Assembly: GCF_018294505.1 (NCBI RefSeq)
Contig: NC_057811.1
Coordinates: 23,951,483 to 24,015,482, forward strand
Source: Triticum aestivum
Taxonomy: Eukaryota > Streptophyta > Magnoliopsida > Poales > Poaceae
DNA: 64,000 nt
Reading direction: 5' to 3'
Positions 1 to 11,210 of this stretch are shown here, in pieces; positions within the stretch are counted from its first letter, which is position 1, and every line of letters starts with the position of its first letter. Under the pieces are notes generated by a model. That model ran no database searches, was not told the origin of the DNA, and saw only the letters and a program-made list of their open reading frames with translations. The position numbers and the translations under genes were made by a program.

Positions 1-48
1 TGTTCTTTGGCCTTCCAGAAGCCGACGGGTCCTCTCTGTTTATTGCAG

Positions 49-156
49 AGACGTGTATCAGGAGAACAGCGGGGAGGTGCTGCCGAAATTTTGCGTAGGA
101 TCCGGGGCATAGCATGGGAAAATGAACCCAATCTAAACATACTCGGGTGGGATTAG
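49..156 (+). CDS. Possible terminal exon of an upstream CACTA gene
   Basis: After a splice-acceptor-like TTTATTGCAG an open frame of 35 codons runs to a TAG at 154-156; it includes ILRRIRGIAWENEPNLNILG. It precedes the TNP2 gene on the same strand, so it may be the last exon of another element-encoded gene. I do not recognise a domain. The exon call rests only on the acceptor and the open frame. Confidence 0.3.
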   Translation, partial: RRVSGEQRGGAAEILRRIRGIAWENEPNLNILGWD

Positions 157-241
157 GACCTATCATTACCTATTAGAGTGTAGATTGCATGGACGTAATA
201 AAATTGACAAAGTAGATCAACTGATGAATACATACATGGTG

Positions 242-244
<3 letters not shown>

Positions 245-280
<36 letters not shown>
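245..280. repeat. (AT)n microsatellite
   Basis: An uninterrupted AT dinucleotide run of about 35 bases, some 30 bases upstream of the TNP2 start codon. Confidence 0.95.
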
Positions 281-286
<6 letters not shown>

Positions 287-311
287 GTGTCTAGTAGCTC
301 TGAAAGTCAAG

Positions 312-3300
312 ATGAGTGATCGTGCGTGGATGTACACCGGTCACACTGGTCAGAACAAATGGAGCACTGAATGGTTCACAAAAACCAAGGGGTTTGTGCG
401 AGCCGCATTTGCAAATGGCCAGAGGAAAACCTGGTGCCCCTGTTTACGGTGCTGCAATTGGGAAAAGAGGACAGAGGCTGAAATGGGCAAACACCTGCAG
501 AAGAGTGGTTTTACGCCCGTTTATACGGTGTGGACATTTCATGGTGAGTCTGCCCAACGTGACCGAGCTGAGGTGGATCGTCGTCGCACCGACGAGCATG
601 GTACCAGTATGGAAAACATGGTGCAAGACTTTGATGATGCTCGGGATTCGGACGAGGAGATGGAGGAATCTGCAAAGGCCTTCAATGAAATGTTGGAGTC
701 TTCAAAACGTCCGCTCCATGAGCACACTGAGCTTTGTCAGTTGGATGCCATCTCACAAGTAATGGCTCTGAAGGCTCAGTTCAACTTGGGCAGAGAATGC
801 TACGATGCAATGATGACAGTATTTGGACGCTTTCTACCCAAAGGCCATGTAATGCCTGCAAACCTGTTCCAGTCGGACAAAATCCTCCGTGCACTGAAGA
901 TGCCCTATGATAAGATACATGCCTGTGAGAAAGGATGTGTCTTGTTTAGGCTTGACTATGCGGACTTGAACTGTTGTCCCATTTGCAAGTCTTCCAGGTA
1001 TGTTGTGGTAGACAACGGTATGGGTGAGAAGACACAGACCAAAATCCCCGTTAGTGTTCTTCGGTATATGCCAATCGTACCAAGACTTCAACGTCTTTTC
1101 ATGGTCGAAGAGACGGCCAGACAGATGACATGGCACAAAACGGGCAAAAGAACCGAACTAGATGCAGATGGGAATCTGATGATTGTACACACATCGGATG
1201 GTGTTGCGTGGAAAAAGTTTGATGAATTACATGGTGACAAAGCGGCAGATCCGAGGCATCCTCGAGTCGGCATCAGCACGGATGGGTTCAGTGTGTTTGG
1301 TATGACGGCAGCCCAATACAGTTGTTGGCCCGTATTTGTCTTTCCACTCAATCTCCCCCCCAGACAGATTATGCAAAGAAAGAACATTTTCCTGTCGTTG
1401 ATAATTCCAGGGCCCAACTATCTGGGGAAAAATATGAATGTGTACATGCAACCGCTTAAGGACGAATTGCAAGAAGCCTGGGATAATGGGTTCAAGACAT
1501 ACGATGCCTATAGCAAATGGAACTTCATAATGCGTGTCTGGTACATGTACTCGACGCATGACTTGCCGGCGTATGCGCTATTCGTTGGCTGGTGTGTGCA
1601 TGGAAGGTTCCCGTGCCCCACATGCAAGGGAGCTCTTGAGTTTCGTTGGCTTCAGGCCGGTCGCAAGTTTTCTTGCTTCGACATGCATAGAGAGTTCCTG
1701 AATGCTCGCCATAAGTTCAGGAAAGACAAGAAGAACTTCATCAGAGGTAGAGTTGTCAAAAACTCTGCACCACATGCATTGACAGGCCAACAGACCCTGG
1801 ATCAGTTAAACGCTCTCGAGCCAGATCCCGAGCGTCCAGGGTACTTCAAGGGGTATAATTCTAAGCACGCCTGGACTCACAAAACATGCTTATGGGATCT
1901 GCCTTACTTCAAAGACCTCCTTTGCCCACACAACATCGACGTGATGCACACTAAGAAGAATATCGCCGAGGCACTTTTTGGTACATTGTTCGGCATAGAT
2001 GGGAAGTCAAAGGATAATACTAAGGCTAGAGTCGATCTGGAGGCGCTATGTGATAGGCCGTTACAAAACATGAAAGAACCGAAAGGAAAGCAGAACTGGA
2101 CGAAGCCAAAGGCATGGTTCAATCTTGGAAGGCCGGCTATGAGGGAAATTATCTTGTGGGTGAAAATGCAGTTGATGTTCCCCGATGGGTATGCAGCGAA
2201 TCTACAGAGGGCAGCCAGTCTTGATAAATTGAAGATATTTGGTCTCAAGAGTCATGATTGGCACATATGGATTGAGCGGGTAATGCCGGTGATGTTGCGT
2301 GGCTTCATCCCTGAGGATGAATGGCTAGTACTGGCAGAACTCAGCTATTTCTTCCGTGTTCTTTGTGCGAAAGAACTATCGCCTGGCGTGCTAGAAGAAA
2401 TGGAAGAGTTGGCGCCGGAGTTGATCTGCAAGTTAGAGAAGATCTTTCCACCGGGCTTCTTTAATCCAATGCAACATTTGATTTTGCATCTCCCGACCGA
2501 GGCAAGATTGGGGGGCCCGTGCAAAATCGTTGGTGCTACCCAACTGAGAGGGTGCAGAAGACGCTTCGACAAAAATGTAAAAATAAACGTAGAATTGAAG
2601 CATCGATGGCTGAGGCATTCATCACTGAGGAGGCGGCAAACTTCGTGACAGCACACTACGAAGCCAAAAATCGTCATTTGCATAATCCGAAGCCTCGGTA
2701 CAATGCTGACGACCCTAAAAAGGGTGGATCCAACCTCAGCCTATTCAAAGGGAATGTCGCACCAGCCAGTGTTTCAAATCCAGTATCTTTGGATAACGAA
2801 CAATGGCGGACCATTTCGTTGTATATCTTCAACAACCTGATAGAAGTGCGGCCGTACATCGAGTAAGTTCTCGGTACATAGTTTCGCAACTTCTATTTCC
2901 TTTGAACTGCTCTTATTCCTGGATATTTCATACAGTCGATACGTCGCCTTATTCTCGTATGGAGCGATGATCCAAAAGGATTCTGTCGAAGAGTATGAGC
3001 TTCTCGCAAAGCAAGGTGGCGGCTATCCCGGTTTCATCTCTTGGTTCAAACAAACGGTAATTTCTATTAGACTTGTAGGCTAATTTGTAGGCGGCTATCC
3101 CGGTTTCATTCGCTAATTTGTGCGTAATGCAACAATCCTTTCATATTAAACTTGTAGGCTAATTCAGAGTCTATGGACGCCGAATTGAGACAAGTCGCTA
3201 ATGGTTTTGACTATAAGGTCCGTTCATTTGACAAATACGACATCAACGGGTATCGCTTTCGTACCTATGGCAAAGAGCTATCTATGGCCGACCGAAAGTC

Positions 3301-3973
3301 TACAAATTGTTGTGTATCTGCTATCGGCGAAGGAGGTACCGAGTATTATGGGAGAGTTGAAGCAATTTATGAACTTCTATTCTATGGTGAAAACCCACCG
3401 AATGTCGTAGTCTTCAAATGTTATTGGTTTCAGCCGAAGGAGACTAGAAGAACTCATGAACATATAGGGCTAGTTGAAATCAACCAAAGCACCCATTTAG
3501 ATGTTCCTGATGTCTATATTACGGCTCAACAGGCAACCCAAGTATTCTATCTACCGTGGGCCTGCCAAACTAATCCAAATCTGAAAGGTTGGGATGTCGT
3601 TTATGAAGTGCCGCCACGTGCTAGACTATCTCCCCCAAAGGAAGAGGATTATGAACCTCACATTAACCCAGACACATATGAAGGAGAATTCTTCCAAGAG
3701 ACACGTCTTTCCAAAAAGCGTTTCAAGAACCGCTATACTTCACCCCAAAACATTGAAGTAGACAGCGACAGTGAATCCGACAACACCCCAGAGGAGGAAC
3801 AAGAAGAGCCGGAACAAGAAGAGGTTACTGCTGCGGATGACCTGTCATTGCTTGACCGATTACGTCAAGGTGGCCTTGCACATGTTGATGCCACTGAACC
3901 CTATGAGCCCGTCATTGATTATAGTGATGATGATGATTATGCATTTATTGATGATACTGATCGAGATTATTAG
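312..3973 (+). pseudogene. CACTA TNP2-type transposase gene, three exons, one frameshift
   Basis: Encodes the DDE transposase of the CACTA element, which would cut the element ends in the nucleus. I start it at the ATG at 312 (MSDRAWMYTGH) because the transposase-associated domain begins there; an upstream GTG is not credible. Order: transposase-associated zinc domain (first ~75 residues, WCPCLRC), TNP2 core with GISTDGFSVFG (candidate catalytic Asp), then a DUF4218-like region. The frame breaks in a run of six G at 2510-2515; one more base would restore the family reading, and the correct continuation is in the next frame. Introns 2863-2935 and 3057-3169 fit GT..AG. The last exon (3170-3973) is the DUF4216 domain followed by an acidic tail with DSDSESDN and DDDD runs. 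One indel in a homopolymer could also be an assembly error. Confidence 0.85.
3090..3109 (+). repeat. 20-bp exon-derived duplication inside intron 2 of TNP2
   Basis: The 20 bases at 3018-3037 in the exon recur exactly at 3090-3109 inside the following intron. The flanks of the second copy also echo each other (ACTTGTAGGCTAATT at about 3070 and 3150), which suggests a local replication-slippage duplication. Confidence 0.85.
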
Positions 3974-4110
3974 TAGTGTCAGGTATTAAATTTTTTAATG
4001 TTGTACTTGATGATGATACACTTAAGTGATACACATATTATTATTCATGTCGGTCTTTTTTTTATGTTGTACTAATTTCGTTTACTGTTTTTCATGGCAG
4101 GTGTTGAAAG

Positions 4111-4893
4111 ATGGTGGGCGCTGGTCGGGAGTGCGCCAAGGCCCCTTCTTCCTCGGCGCGTGGTCTGAGGTCTTCGATTCCAGACGTACCTCTTCGCCGA
4201 GCGTTGCTGGACAGTATGTCCACACCGCCGGGCCCTTCTTCGTCCACCGCGGTGCCCAGCAGGGGACGAGGTAGGAAGAGAGGAGGTGGGGCACGTGGTC
4301 GTGGGAGAGGAGGTAGGGTGACTCCTAGGGCGCCTTCCTCGCCGCCACCCCCAGCTGTTTCACTATTACATTGTGTGCGCTTCCATCAATGATTATAAAT
4401 GGTCATGTGAGTGGTGTTGCAGGCTGCTATACAGACTGAGAGAGATAGAACGGAGAAACTTCTGGCGGAGGCGGCGGAGAGGCAGCGGGAGATGGAGGAG
4501 AGGACGAGAAAGATGATGGAGGAGGAGAGGGCACGGAATGACATGCAGGCAAGGGCCATGTACGAGCTCCTTGTGGTAAGTTTCTTCTGCAGATTACTTG
4601 CTAGTCTTAACATTTGAGTCTCATTACTAACTAGTATGACTCTGTTCTGAAAACCAAATGTGCAGTCTGTGTGCGAGAAGTCCGGTCAGCCCGCTCCGCC
4701 GATGCCAGTGATTGCTCCTGGGAGCACGGTGAGTTTAGTTTGAATGGACATTACTTGGTAGTCTTAACATTTGAGTGTCGTAATGCTAACGAGACATTGG
4801 AAATGATCTTTGGTGCAGCTTAACTCCAGAAACGCATCGCACGATCCTTCTCCAGGTAGCGGCACTAGCCACCCCGCTCCTACACCTCCCTGA
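4111..4893 (+). pseudogene. TNPA-like second CACTA gene, apparently internally deleted
   Basis: Begins MVGAGRECAKAP and carries a Ser/Pro/Arg-Gly rich N-terminal region with GRGRKRGGG. After the 4423 acceptor comes a Glu/Arg-rich coiled coil (EAAERQREMEERTRKMMEEE), then two short Pro/Ser exons with good GT..AG borders (about 4423-4575, 4666-4728, 4819-4893), ending in TGA. This matches the start and end of the CACTA accessory protein with a Transposase_24 (TNPA/Ptta) domain, but the central domain expected between them is absent. I infer an internal deletion near 4370-4420. Its usual role is binding subterminal repeats. First exon-intron border uncertain. Confidence 0.6.
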
Positions 4894-4959
4894 TCACAGT
4901 AAGTTTCTCTAGTGTTTTGCTTAACAAATGCATAAAGACCTAGACTTAGCTTTATTTCC

Positions 4960-5505
4960 TCCAATATGCTTACCATAATGACCTAGAGTTAGCTTATTTT
5001 CCTCCAAAATGACCCGTTTTACCTAGGTTAGCTTATAAATGATGCAGTTCATCCAAGTTAGCTCAGAAATGACTCATTTTACCTACATTAGCTCCTAAAT
5101 GATCCATTTTACCTACGTTAGCTTTAAAATGGCCCATTTCACCTAGGTTAACTCCAAAATGACCCATCTTACCTAGGTTATCTCATAAACGATCCATTTC
5201 AACTAATTTAGCTCATAAACGATCCATTTGACCTAAGTGAGCTAAAAACGATCCATTTCACCTAAATTAGCTCTTAAATGATCCATTTCACGTAAGTTAG
5301 CTCAAAAAGATCCATTTCAACTAAATTAGCTCTAAAATGATCCATTTCAACAAAGTTAGCTCAAAACCGATCCATTTCAACTAACTTAGCTCAAAAACGA
5401 TCCATTTGACCTAAGTGAGCTAAAAAAGATCCATTTCACCTTAGTTACCTCAAAAACGATCCATTTCACCTTAGTTACCTCAAAAACGATCCATTTCTAA
5501 CTTTC
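4960..5505 (+). repeat. Degenerate ~30-bp minisatellite
   Basis: About 17-18 imperfect head-to-tail units of roughly 28-30 bp built on GATCCATTTCACCTAAGTTA followed by GCTCAAAA. Several adjacent units near the right end are identical, implying recent slippage. It lies in the 3' part of the CACTA element and has no coding capacity. Confidence 0.9.
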
Positions 5506-5629
5506 TTATTTTGCCATTTTGCAGATTTCATTATGTGCTGGATGGAGTGCTTGTTCTACTCTTCTTCTTCTTGTCTTCTCATTCTTGTCTTCTCATTCTA
5601 GTCACCTTAGCTATGGAGTGCTACTTTAT

Positions 5630-5740
5630 GTATGGATGGAACTTCTTTATGTATGAAATGATGGATGGAACTTGTTTATGTATGAAATGATGGATGGACC
5701 TTGTTTATGTATGAAATGATGTATGAACTTGTTTATGTGA
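5630..5740 (+). repeat. ~31-bp tandem repeat
   Basis: Four imperfect copies of a unit based on ATGGATGGAACTTGTTTATG followed by TATGAAATG, between the minisatellite and the subterminal repeats. Confidence 0.8.
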
Positions 5741-5817
5741 TGAATGACTGTGAAATATATCTATATGTCATATATATTTTCTGTGCAAATTGTGGGATTT
5801 AACAAAAAACAGACAAT

Positions 5818-6361
5818 ATGCAGGCTCTTTGCCGTCTGCCACCGACGGCAAAGAGCTCTTTGCCGTCTGCGGCGGACGGCAAAGAAGCCACGTGGCAGCC
5901 AACTTTGCTTCCTGGGAGCTGACACATTTGGTCAGTTTGCCTACAGTGGCAGACGGCAAAGACTTTGCCGTCCGTGGCAGACGGCAAAGAGCCTACAATT
6001 TGCCATCAGTGGCAGACGGCAAAGAACCTGCCATCTAGTGACGTGTAGATGACGTCATAAGGCGGACGGCAAAGACCAAAGGCTCTTTGCCGTCTGCGGC
6101 GGACGGCAAAGGTCTGCCGTTAGCCACTTAACGGACTGACAGCGCAATTGTTGCCGCCCACCCTCTTTGCCGTCCGCCGCAGACGGCAAAGAGCCTTTGC
6201 CGTCCGCCGCCAGGAAGCAGACGGCAAAGGAGTTGTTTACCGTAGCGTTCTTTGCCGGAGCCTTTTGCCGTCCGCGGCTGACGGCAAAGGTCTTTGCCGT
6301 CCGCCTTTCGAGCCTTTGCCGTCCGCCATGGAAGACGGCAAAGTAGCTGTTTCCTGTAGTG
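5818..6361 (+). repeat. CACTA subterminal repeat array and 3' terminus
   Basis: About twenty copies of TTTGCCGTC or its complement, many as back-to-back palindromes (CTTTGCCGTCTGCGG / CCGACGGCAAAG type). In CACTA elements such repeats are the transposase/TNPA binding sites. The array ends in CTGTTTCCTGTAGTG at 6361. Confidence 0.9.
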
Positions 6362-6399
6362 TATACTGGGTCCCAGCTAACAGGGGGAGTATTCATTTT

Positions 6400-8530
6400 T
6401 TTGTGCGTAATAAGGAGGCACTTCCTTGCGTGGGAAGATATAGCTGGTGGGTCCGAGCTGTCAGCCGCGGTAACGCTTTTTTCGCGAAATACAGAGGCCC
6501 TTTCGGTGGGTCCCTGATGTCAGGTGGAAGAATCATTATTTTGGGCGTAATAAGGAGGCATTTCCTTGAGTGCGGCCGTGGACCCAGCTGTCGGCCTCTC
6601 CACGTACAGTCCCCTTCATATGCATGTCGGTCGTTGACCAGGTTGACCAGGCCGCGCCGAGAGCACCAGGGCGGTGGACGACGGCGAGGCCTTGGAAGGG
6701 AACGACACGGAGGCAGGGAAGACTCGGCAGTTGTTTCCCATGCGGAGGGGAGTACGACTGTACGAGGGTTTACTGGTTCGTCTGCCATCCCGGAGAATAA
6801 CAGCAGGTGTGGGTGAGTAGAGGGATGGCTAGGCCAGCGATGGGAGTACGGTGGGGCGGTGAGGCCTGCGCGGCAGCAGAGCCGGCCGCGGGGAGGAGGG
6901 AGCAGGCAGTCCCGCCGGCGCTTGTTTGAGCGGCTGGAGCAGGAAGAGCATAGAGTGAAGAAGCACGACGGCCGTTGGATGGCCATCCAACAGTCACTGC
7001 TTGTGCGTCAACCTTTTTTTAGGAAAGCCTCAAATCTATGGAAAACAGCATACAGCCCATCTGCCATTATTTCTAATAATTTATAGCACATTTGCTAATT
7101 ATTAAGTTTTTTTTGGAGCCCATATTCTTTTTGTTAGCATTACAGCTCATATTGTGGCCACGGTTAAAAAATTATATGAAATTTTGCATATTTCATTGCG
7201 GTCCGAACTGTTTTTAATCCCGAAATTTCGACTCACATTCAAACTGATTTTAAAAATAAATGTATATCATTGTAAACTCCAACAAATTCTCCACGCATAA
7301 AAATTAATGTAATTTAAAATCTCAAAATGAAAAAAAAAAGATATTTGAAACTAATTGCCGGTTTGATGTGTTTTAAAAATGTACAGCCCATTTCTCACGT
7401 ACAGTACTCTTCCGTTGACCATGTTGACCACGCCGCGCCGAGAGCACCAAGGTGGTGGACGACGGTGAGGCCTAGGAAGGGGACGACGCGGAGCCGGGGA
7501 AGACGCGGCAGTGGATGCCCACGCGGAGAGGAGTACGAGGGTTCACTGGTTCGGCTGCGGTGTGAGGCTACCGTCGCCGCAGGGTCTGGCTAGCGGTGGG
7601 AGTAGTAGGGGGCGATGAGGCCTCCATGGCAACACAGCCGGCCACTAGAGGCAGGAGCAGGCGGTCTCCCCGGCGCTGGTTTGGGTGGCTGGTGCAAGAA
7701 GAGCAACGATTGAAGAAGCAGTAGGACCGTTCGATTCAAATCCAACGGTTACTGCTGCTAGAATTGTTTGTTGACTAAGTTGACAAGCCCTGCGTACGCG
7801 TCAACTTAGTAGGCCCACAGGTCAGCCTCCCAACCGGTGCGCCCCAGATGTCAGTGGGAGGAATCATTTTTTTTCGCGTAATAAGGAGGCAGTTGATTAC
7901 GTGCGGCCAGGCCAGCGGAGGGAGTAGGGTGGGCCGGGGAAGCCTGCGCGGCATAACAGCGGGCCACAAGAGGAGGGAGCAGGCAGTCCCGCCGGCGCTA
8001 GTTTAGGCGGCTAGAGCAGGAAGATCAGAGATTGAAGAAGCACGTCGGCCGTTGGATGGACATCCAACAGTCACTGCTGCTAGAATCGTGTGTTCACTGA
8101 CAAAGCCTTGCGTAAACAAGTCAGCCTCTAAATCTGTGGCGTGTACGGCCCATTTGCTATTATTTTTATAATTTTTACTCATTTTCTAATTCATATGGAA
8201 TTTATTGCAGCCTGTTTTCCATTTTTAGAATTGCTGGCCATTTTCTGGTCAGTACCATGGTCAAAAAATTAACTAAATATGTGGGAAATTTTGAAAATTC
8301 GCAAATTTTTGCTGGGGAACGAAATATTCTTAATCCAAAAATTAATAGCCATACTAAAACAAATTTAAAAATAAATTAGTACTATGTCATGTTAAATCCA
8401 ATGAAATATGTATAAGATATCAGTGAAGAACAAAAACAAAAAAAGAAACTTATATCCCATTTGCTATAAACTTTTTTGGAATTTTCAACCCCTTTTGATA
8501 TTACTTTTAACAAACATTGACCATACTCTT
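6400..8530. repeat. Diverged copies of an unclassified ~0.8-kb repeat unit
   Basis: At least three related blocks lie in direct orientation: about 6620-7010, 7410-7760 and 7900-8100, each with GTTGACCA near GCCGCGCCGAGAGCACCA or GGAGCAGGCAGTCCCGCCGG and a GGCCGTTGGAT block. AT-rich followers at 7030-7370 and 8140-8420 are also related to each other (CATTTGCTA, AAATAAAT.. motifs). ORFs here are by-products of the GC-rich half. No transposase or LTR is visible, so class is unknown. Confidence 0.7.
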
Positions 8531-8559
8531 AAGCCAGGACGGAATGCATCCCTCCTCGC

Positions 8560-8890
8560 CTTGAAAGATTTGCAGCCCAGTAATTCGGAGAAAACAAATA
8601 GGCCTAGCTTGGGTATTCTTCAAAAAGAAATACTGGGCTACCTATTTTCCCAAAGAACTGGTGCATGAGCATTTAGCTTTATTTATTTACTTATTTATGT
8701 TTAGAGGACCATGAGCATGTACCTGGGCCGGATTCATGTGAGAGCCTCCCTTCATCAGTGGGTTGCATGTTATCAACAAGTGGAAAATGTGTTCCATACG
8801 AAAAATAGTATGCGCTACGTACGGTACGGGGCACTAAAGAATCGAACCGTGCAACGACTTCCAAAACATAGTGTTTGTCGTTCTAACAAC
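8560..8890. other. Spacer without recognised genes
   Basis: No coding pattern, terminal repeat or RNA gene could be supported. It lies between the 6.4-8.5 kb repeats and the 3' end of the F-box gene. Confidence 0.5.
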
Positions 8891-9221
8891 ACATTTATTC
8901 AACCAACAGACGAAATATACTACTGATTGTACATTGAAAACAGCAGCAGCAGCAACCAGGGCTGGGGTGCAACAGAAGCAGTAAGCAGGCCAGAAGAGTG
9001 ATGACGCAACTCTCTCTTCCAAACCAAACATCAGCCATCATTACAAAAGGGCTACCAAAAAAGAACAAGTGTATGCATCAAACTAAATAAAGATCCTACT
9101 ACACCAAGTGTACGCATCTAACTAACTGGCTCAGTTAGACGTTACTATTTATTAAGCTGTGGAGATTGGCTGACGGCTTGAACCAGATGGGTGCATGACG
9201 GGGGAAACTCCAGCCAGCAGG

Positions 9222-10605
9222 TCAAAGTCTGATACTTGCGACCCTCTCTCCTACTTTGGGCTGCAGAGCGTGGCGGCACATATCAGGGTATGGTGCATGC
9301 AGAGCCGCATGGTACGCTGGGTACACACAGTTTTGCCTGACGAACGAAACCGCGCTGCCATCATGATCCTTGCCGTCGGTTATCTCCTGGTTAATCGGAT
9401 TATTCAGTCCGACAAATAGAGAGCGTGTACCAAGGCTACTTACCAGCCTCCAGTCAAAAATTCCTGAAGGCCCAGAGAAGCTGGGATCCTGCTCAAAGAC
9501 CTTGCAGTGACTGTGATTGTATTCCGCAAAACAACACGTCCGGTACGTGCGAACGATCATCAATCTTTCGCCGTCGTCTGATTGAGCCAGGAACCACCTG
9601 CAACTGCCATGCCGCTTTTCTTTGAAAGGTTCTGGGATTAGGAAGGGTAGGGACACCAGGCGGCCTACAACATCATATCAAGTTGGAGTCAAATAAAAAA
9701 GGGCTCTTGATTTAGTCAATCTTAAGAACAACATGTTATCAGCATGAATATTTTTTCAGCAAATGTTGACAGTAATATAAGCAAGCCATCATGATATCAT
9801 AGGAAAGTAACACACTGCTGTAACAGCCGTTTGTAGCGATGACTGGAGTAGGCCAGCAATACGTCCAGCCATAGAAGGATTCGACAGCGTAAATGAAGCC
9901 CTTGTGTTCAATGGCATCAGAGAACCATGGAGGATGTATGATCCTACGATGGACGTGCAGATTTATCCACTTACCGCAGTGACCTGTGAGATAGGTGAGA
10001 CCACGGTTGAAGAACGCAATTAGCCTGAAGTCTTTATAATTCGCAGATCTTGTGGGCACTTGGCAGATTACAACCTTGAGCAAATCAAACTTGGTATCAT
10101 GTTGGCTACTGTAAGATTCCGAGTATTCTGGGCCGCGGTGCCAAAGCAGTGCACTGTTAATCGAAGGATTTGGGATGAATCGCCAGGTGTAGACCTCCAT
10201 GAGCATCCAGGTGTCGCGACCGTCGACGAGCACCATCCAAGACGTGTTCATGCCGATCCAGTACATACCGTTAATGTAGTTGAGGCTGACGGGGATCGGA
10301 TCGTAGTCAAGGGGGTTGATGCTCGCCACCCTACGATCATTATGCTGCGTGACACGCCGTTTCTGAAGATCAGGCGGCATCAGCAAGCAAGGAGCTGGCT
10401 TAAAAAGCTCCGGCCTGAGGGCTTTGAGTAAACGGTACAGCCCCGACGAGCACGCGGCGAGCGGCATGGTACTGAGATTGTCCACACGCGAAACAATGAG
10501 CTTGATTACCTCTGTGGGGAGCGAATTCCAGCCACTCTTTTGGCGGACGCTGCTCGGTTCTGCTAGTGTTAGTGCTTGGGTTTCGGACGAGGGGGGGGAG
10601 GCGCC
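9222..10605 (-). CDS. F-box / DUF295 (KIB1-4 beta-propeller) protein, two exons
   Basis: Minus-strand gene for a plant F-box protein of the DUF295 class; such proteins are substrate receptors of SCF ubiquitin ligases. The first exon holds WNSLPTEVIKLIVSRVDNLS (F-box), then a leader with ELFKPAPCLLMPPDL and beta-propeller repeats (GMYWIGMNTSWMVLVDG; KGFIYAVESFYGW). After an intron of roughly 9663-9830 (acceptor GATGTTGTAG) the second exon gives RWFLAQSDDGERLMIV and SLGTRSLFVGLN, both typical, and stops at 9222. No ATG is visible between an upstream in-frame stop near 10608 and the F-box; an eight-G run at 10591 could hide a frameshift. The gene may therefore be 5'-incomplete or a recent pseudogene. 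A CAG microsatellite and likely 3' UTR lie at 8900-9220. Confidence 0.7.
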
Positions 10606-10619
10606 TTAGCGGGGATGGA

Positions 10620-10960
10620 AGATTGGACGAGATTATGTGCGGACAAAGATGGAGAAGCGAATATGTGCTGCGGGAAGTGGACAGGTGATGATGACTACAG
10701 CACGCCGCTTAACTTATGAGACACATACCAGCAGCGTAGGGTCATGTCGATGCCAGACAACTTGCTTGAGTGATCACAGTACTGGTACTCCCTACAGTGC
10801 TATGCCCTAACTTGCTTGAGTAGAGTAGTAGAGTAGGACTCTGCTCTACTACTAGCACTGGAGGAGTAGTATATTCTAATCTAAAATAGTTACAAACTTC
10901 AATGCCCGAGAGTGGAACAACTACGAACCGTGCTCAAAGACCGGGTCTACGTGGTGTTTG
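10620..10960. other. Divergent intergenic region between two E3-ligase-related genes
   Basis: No ORF is supported. It separates the minus-strand F-box gene from the plus-strand SINA-like gene, so any promoters for both must be here. It contains a short repeated TAACTTGCTTGAGT motif (about 10757 and 10808). Confidence 0.5.
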
Positions 10961-10963
10961 GAC

Positions 10964-11050
10964 ATGGGCGACAACCTCAACGCCAACGGTGCTGCTCCCG
11001 TTGAACCGGATGTGTTTATGTCCTTCCTGTTCGAAATCGTGGTAGAATTC
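10964..11050 (+). CDS. Possible first exon of the SINA-like gene
   Basis: An ATG at 10964 opens a short frame (MGDNLNANGAAPVEPD) followed by a donor-like GTAGAATT at about 11039. It could be a leader exon joined to the downstream SINA-like exon by an acceptor CCCCTACAG at about 11201. The RING finger expected in this position is not there. Confidence 0.25.
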
Positions 11051-11210
11051 ATGTTTCTACTCTGTATCCTACTACTATGCTAGTCCACATGATTAGTTTC
11101 ATCTCTATTATAGCTGTCATGATTTATTTTGTGCTTATTCGGATTAAATCTCATATTAACTTGCTCATATATTCAACTGGCGCAACGTCCCCTACAGCCA
11201 CTCCCGTTGC

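Larger units (their letters stand above)
1..6361 (+). mobile_element. CACTA (En/Spm) DNA transposon, 3' part
   Basis: A class II CACTA element entering from the left of the window. It holds a TNP2-type transposase gene, a TNPA-like second gene, tandem repeats and dense subterminal TTTGCCGTC/GACGGCAAA repeats. It ends with the reverse complement of a CACTA terminus (ACAGGAAACAGC inside the terminal CACTA) at 6361, so the right end is intact. The following TAT would be the 3-bp target duplication, but the left end is outside the window and this cannot be confirmed. Gene order and terminal motif are standard for Triticeae CACTA families. Confidence 0.9.

Noticed and set aside
285..311. Extension of the TNP2 frame to the GTG at 285
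   Set aside because: The family starts at the ATG at 312 and plants rarely use GTG; the extension is within low-complexity leader.
4960..5505. Regular repeats that might suggest a CRISPR array
   Set aside because: Units are imperfect and contiguous without unique spacers, and the genome is a plant; it is a minisatellite.
10060..10431. Plus-strand 123-codon ORF opposite the F-box gene
   Set aside because: Antisense shadow; the minus strand carries the F-box and beta-propeller motifs.
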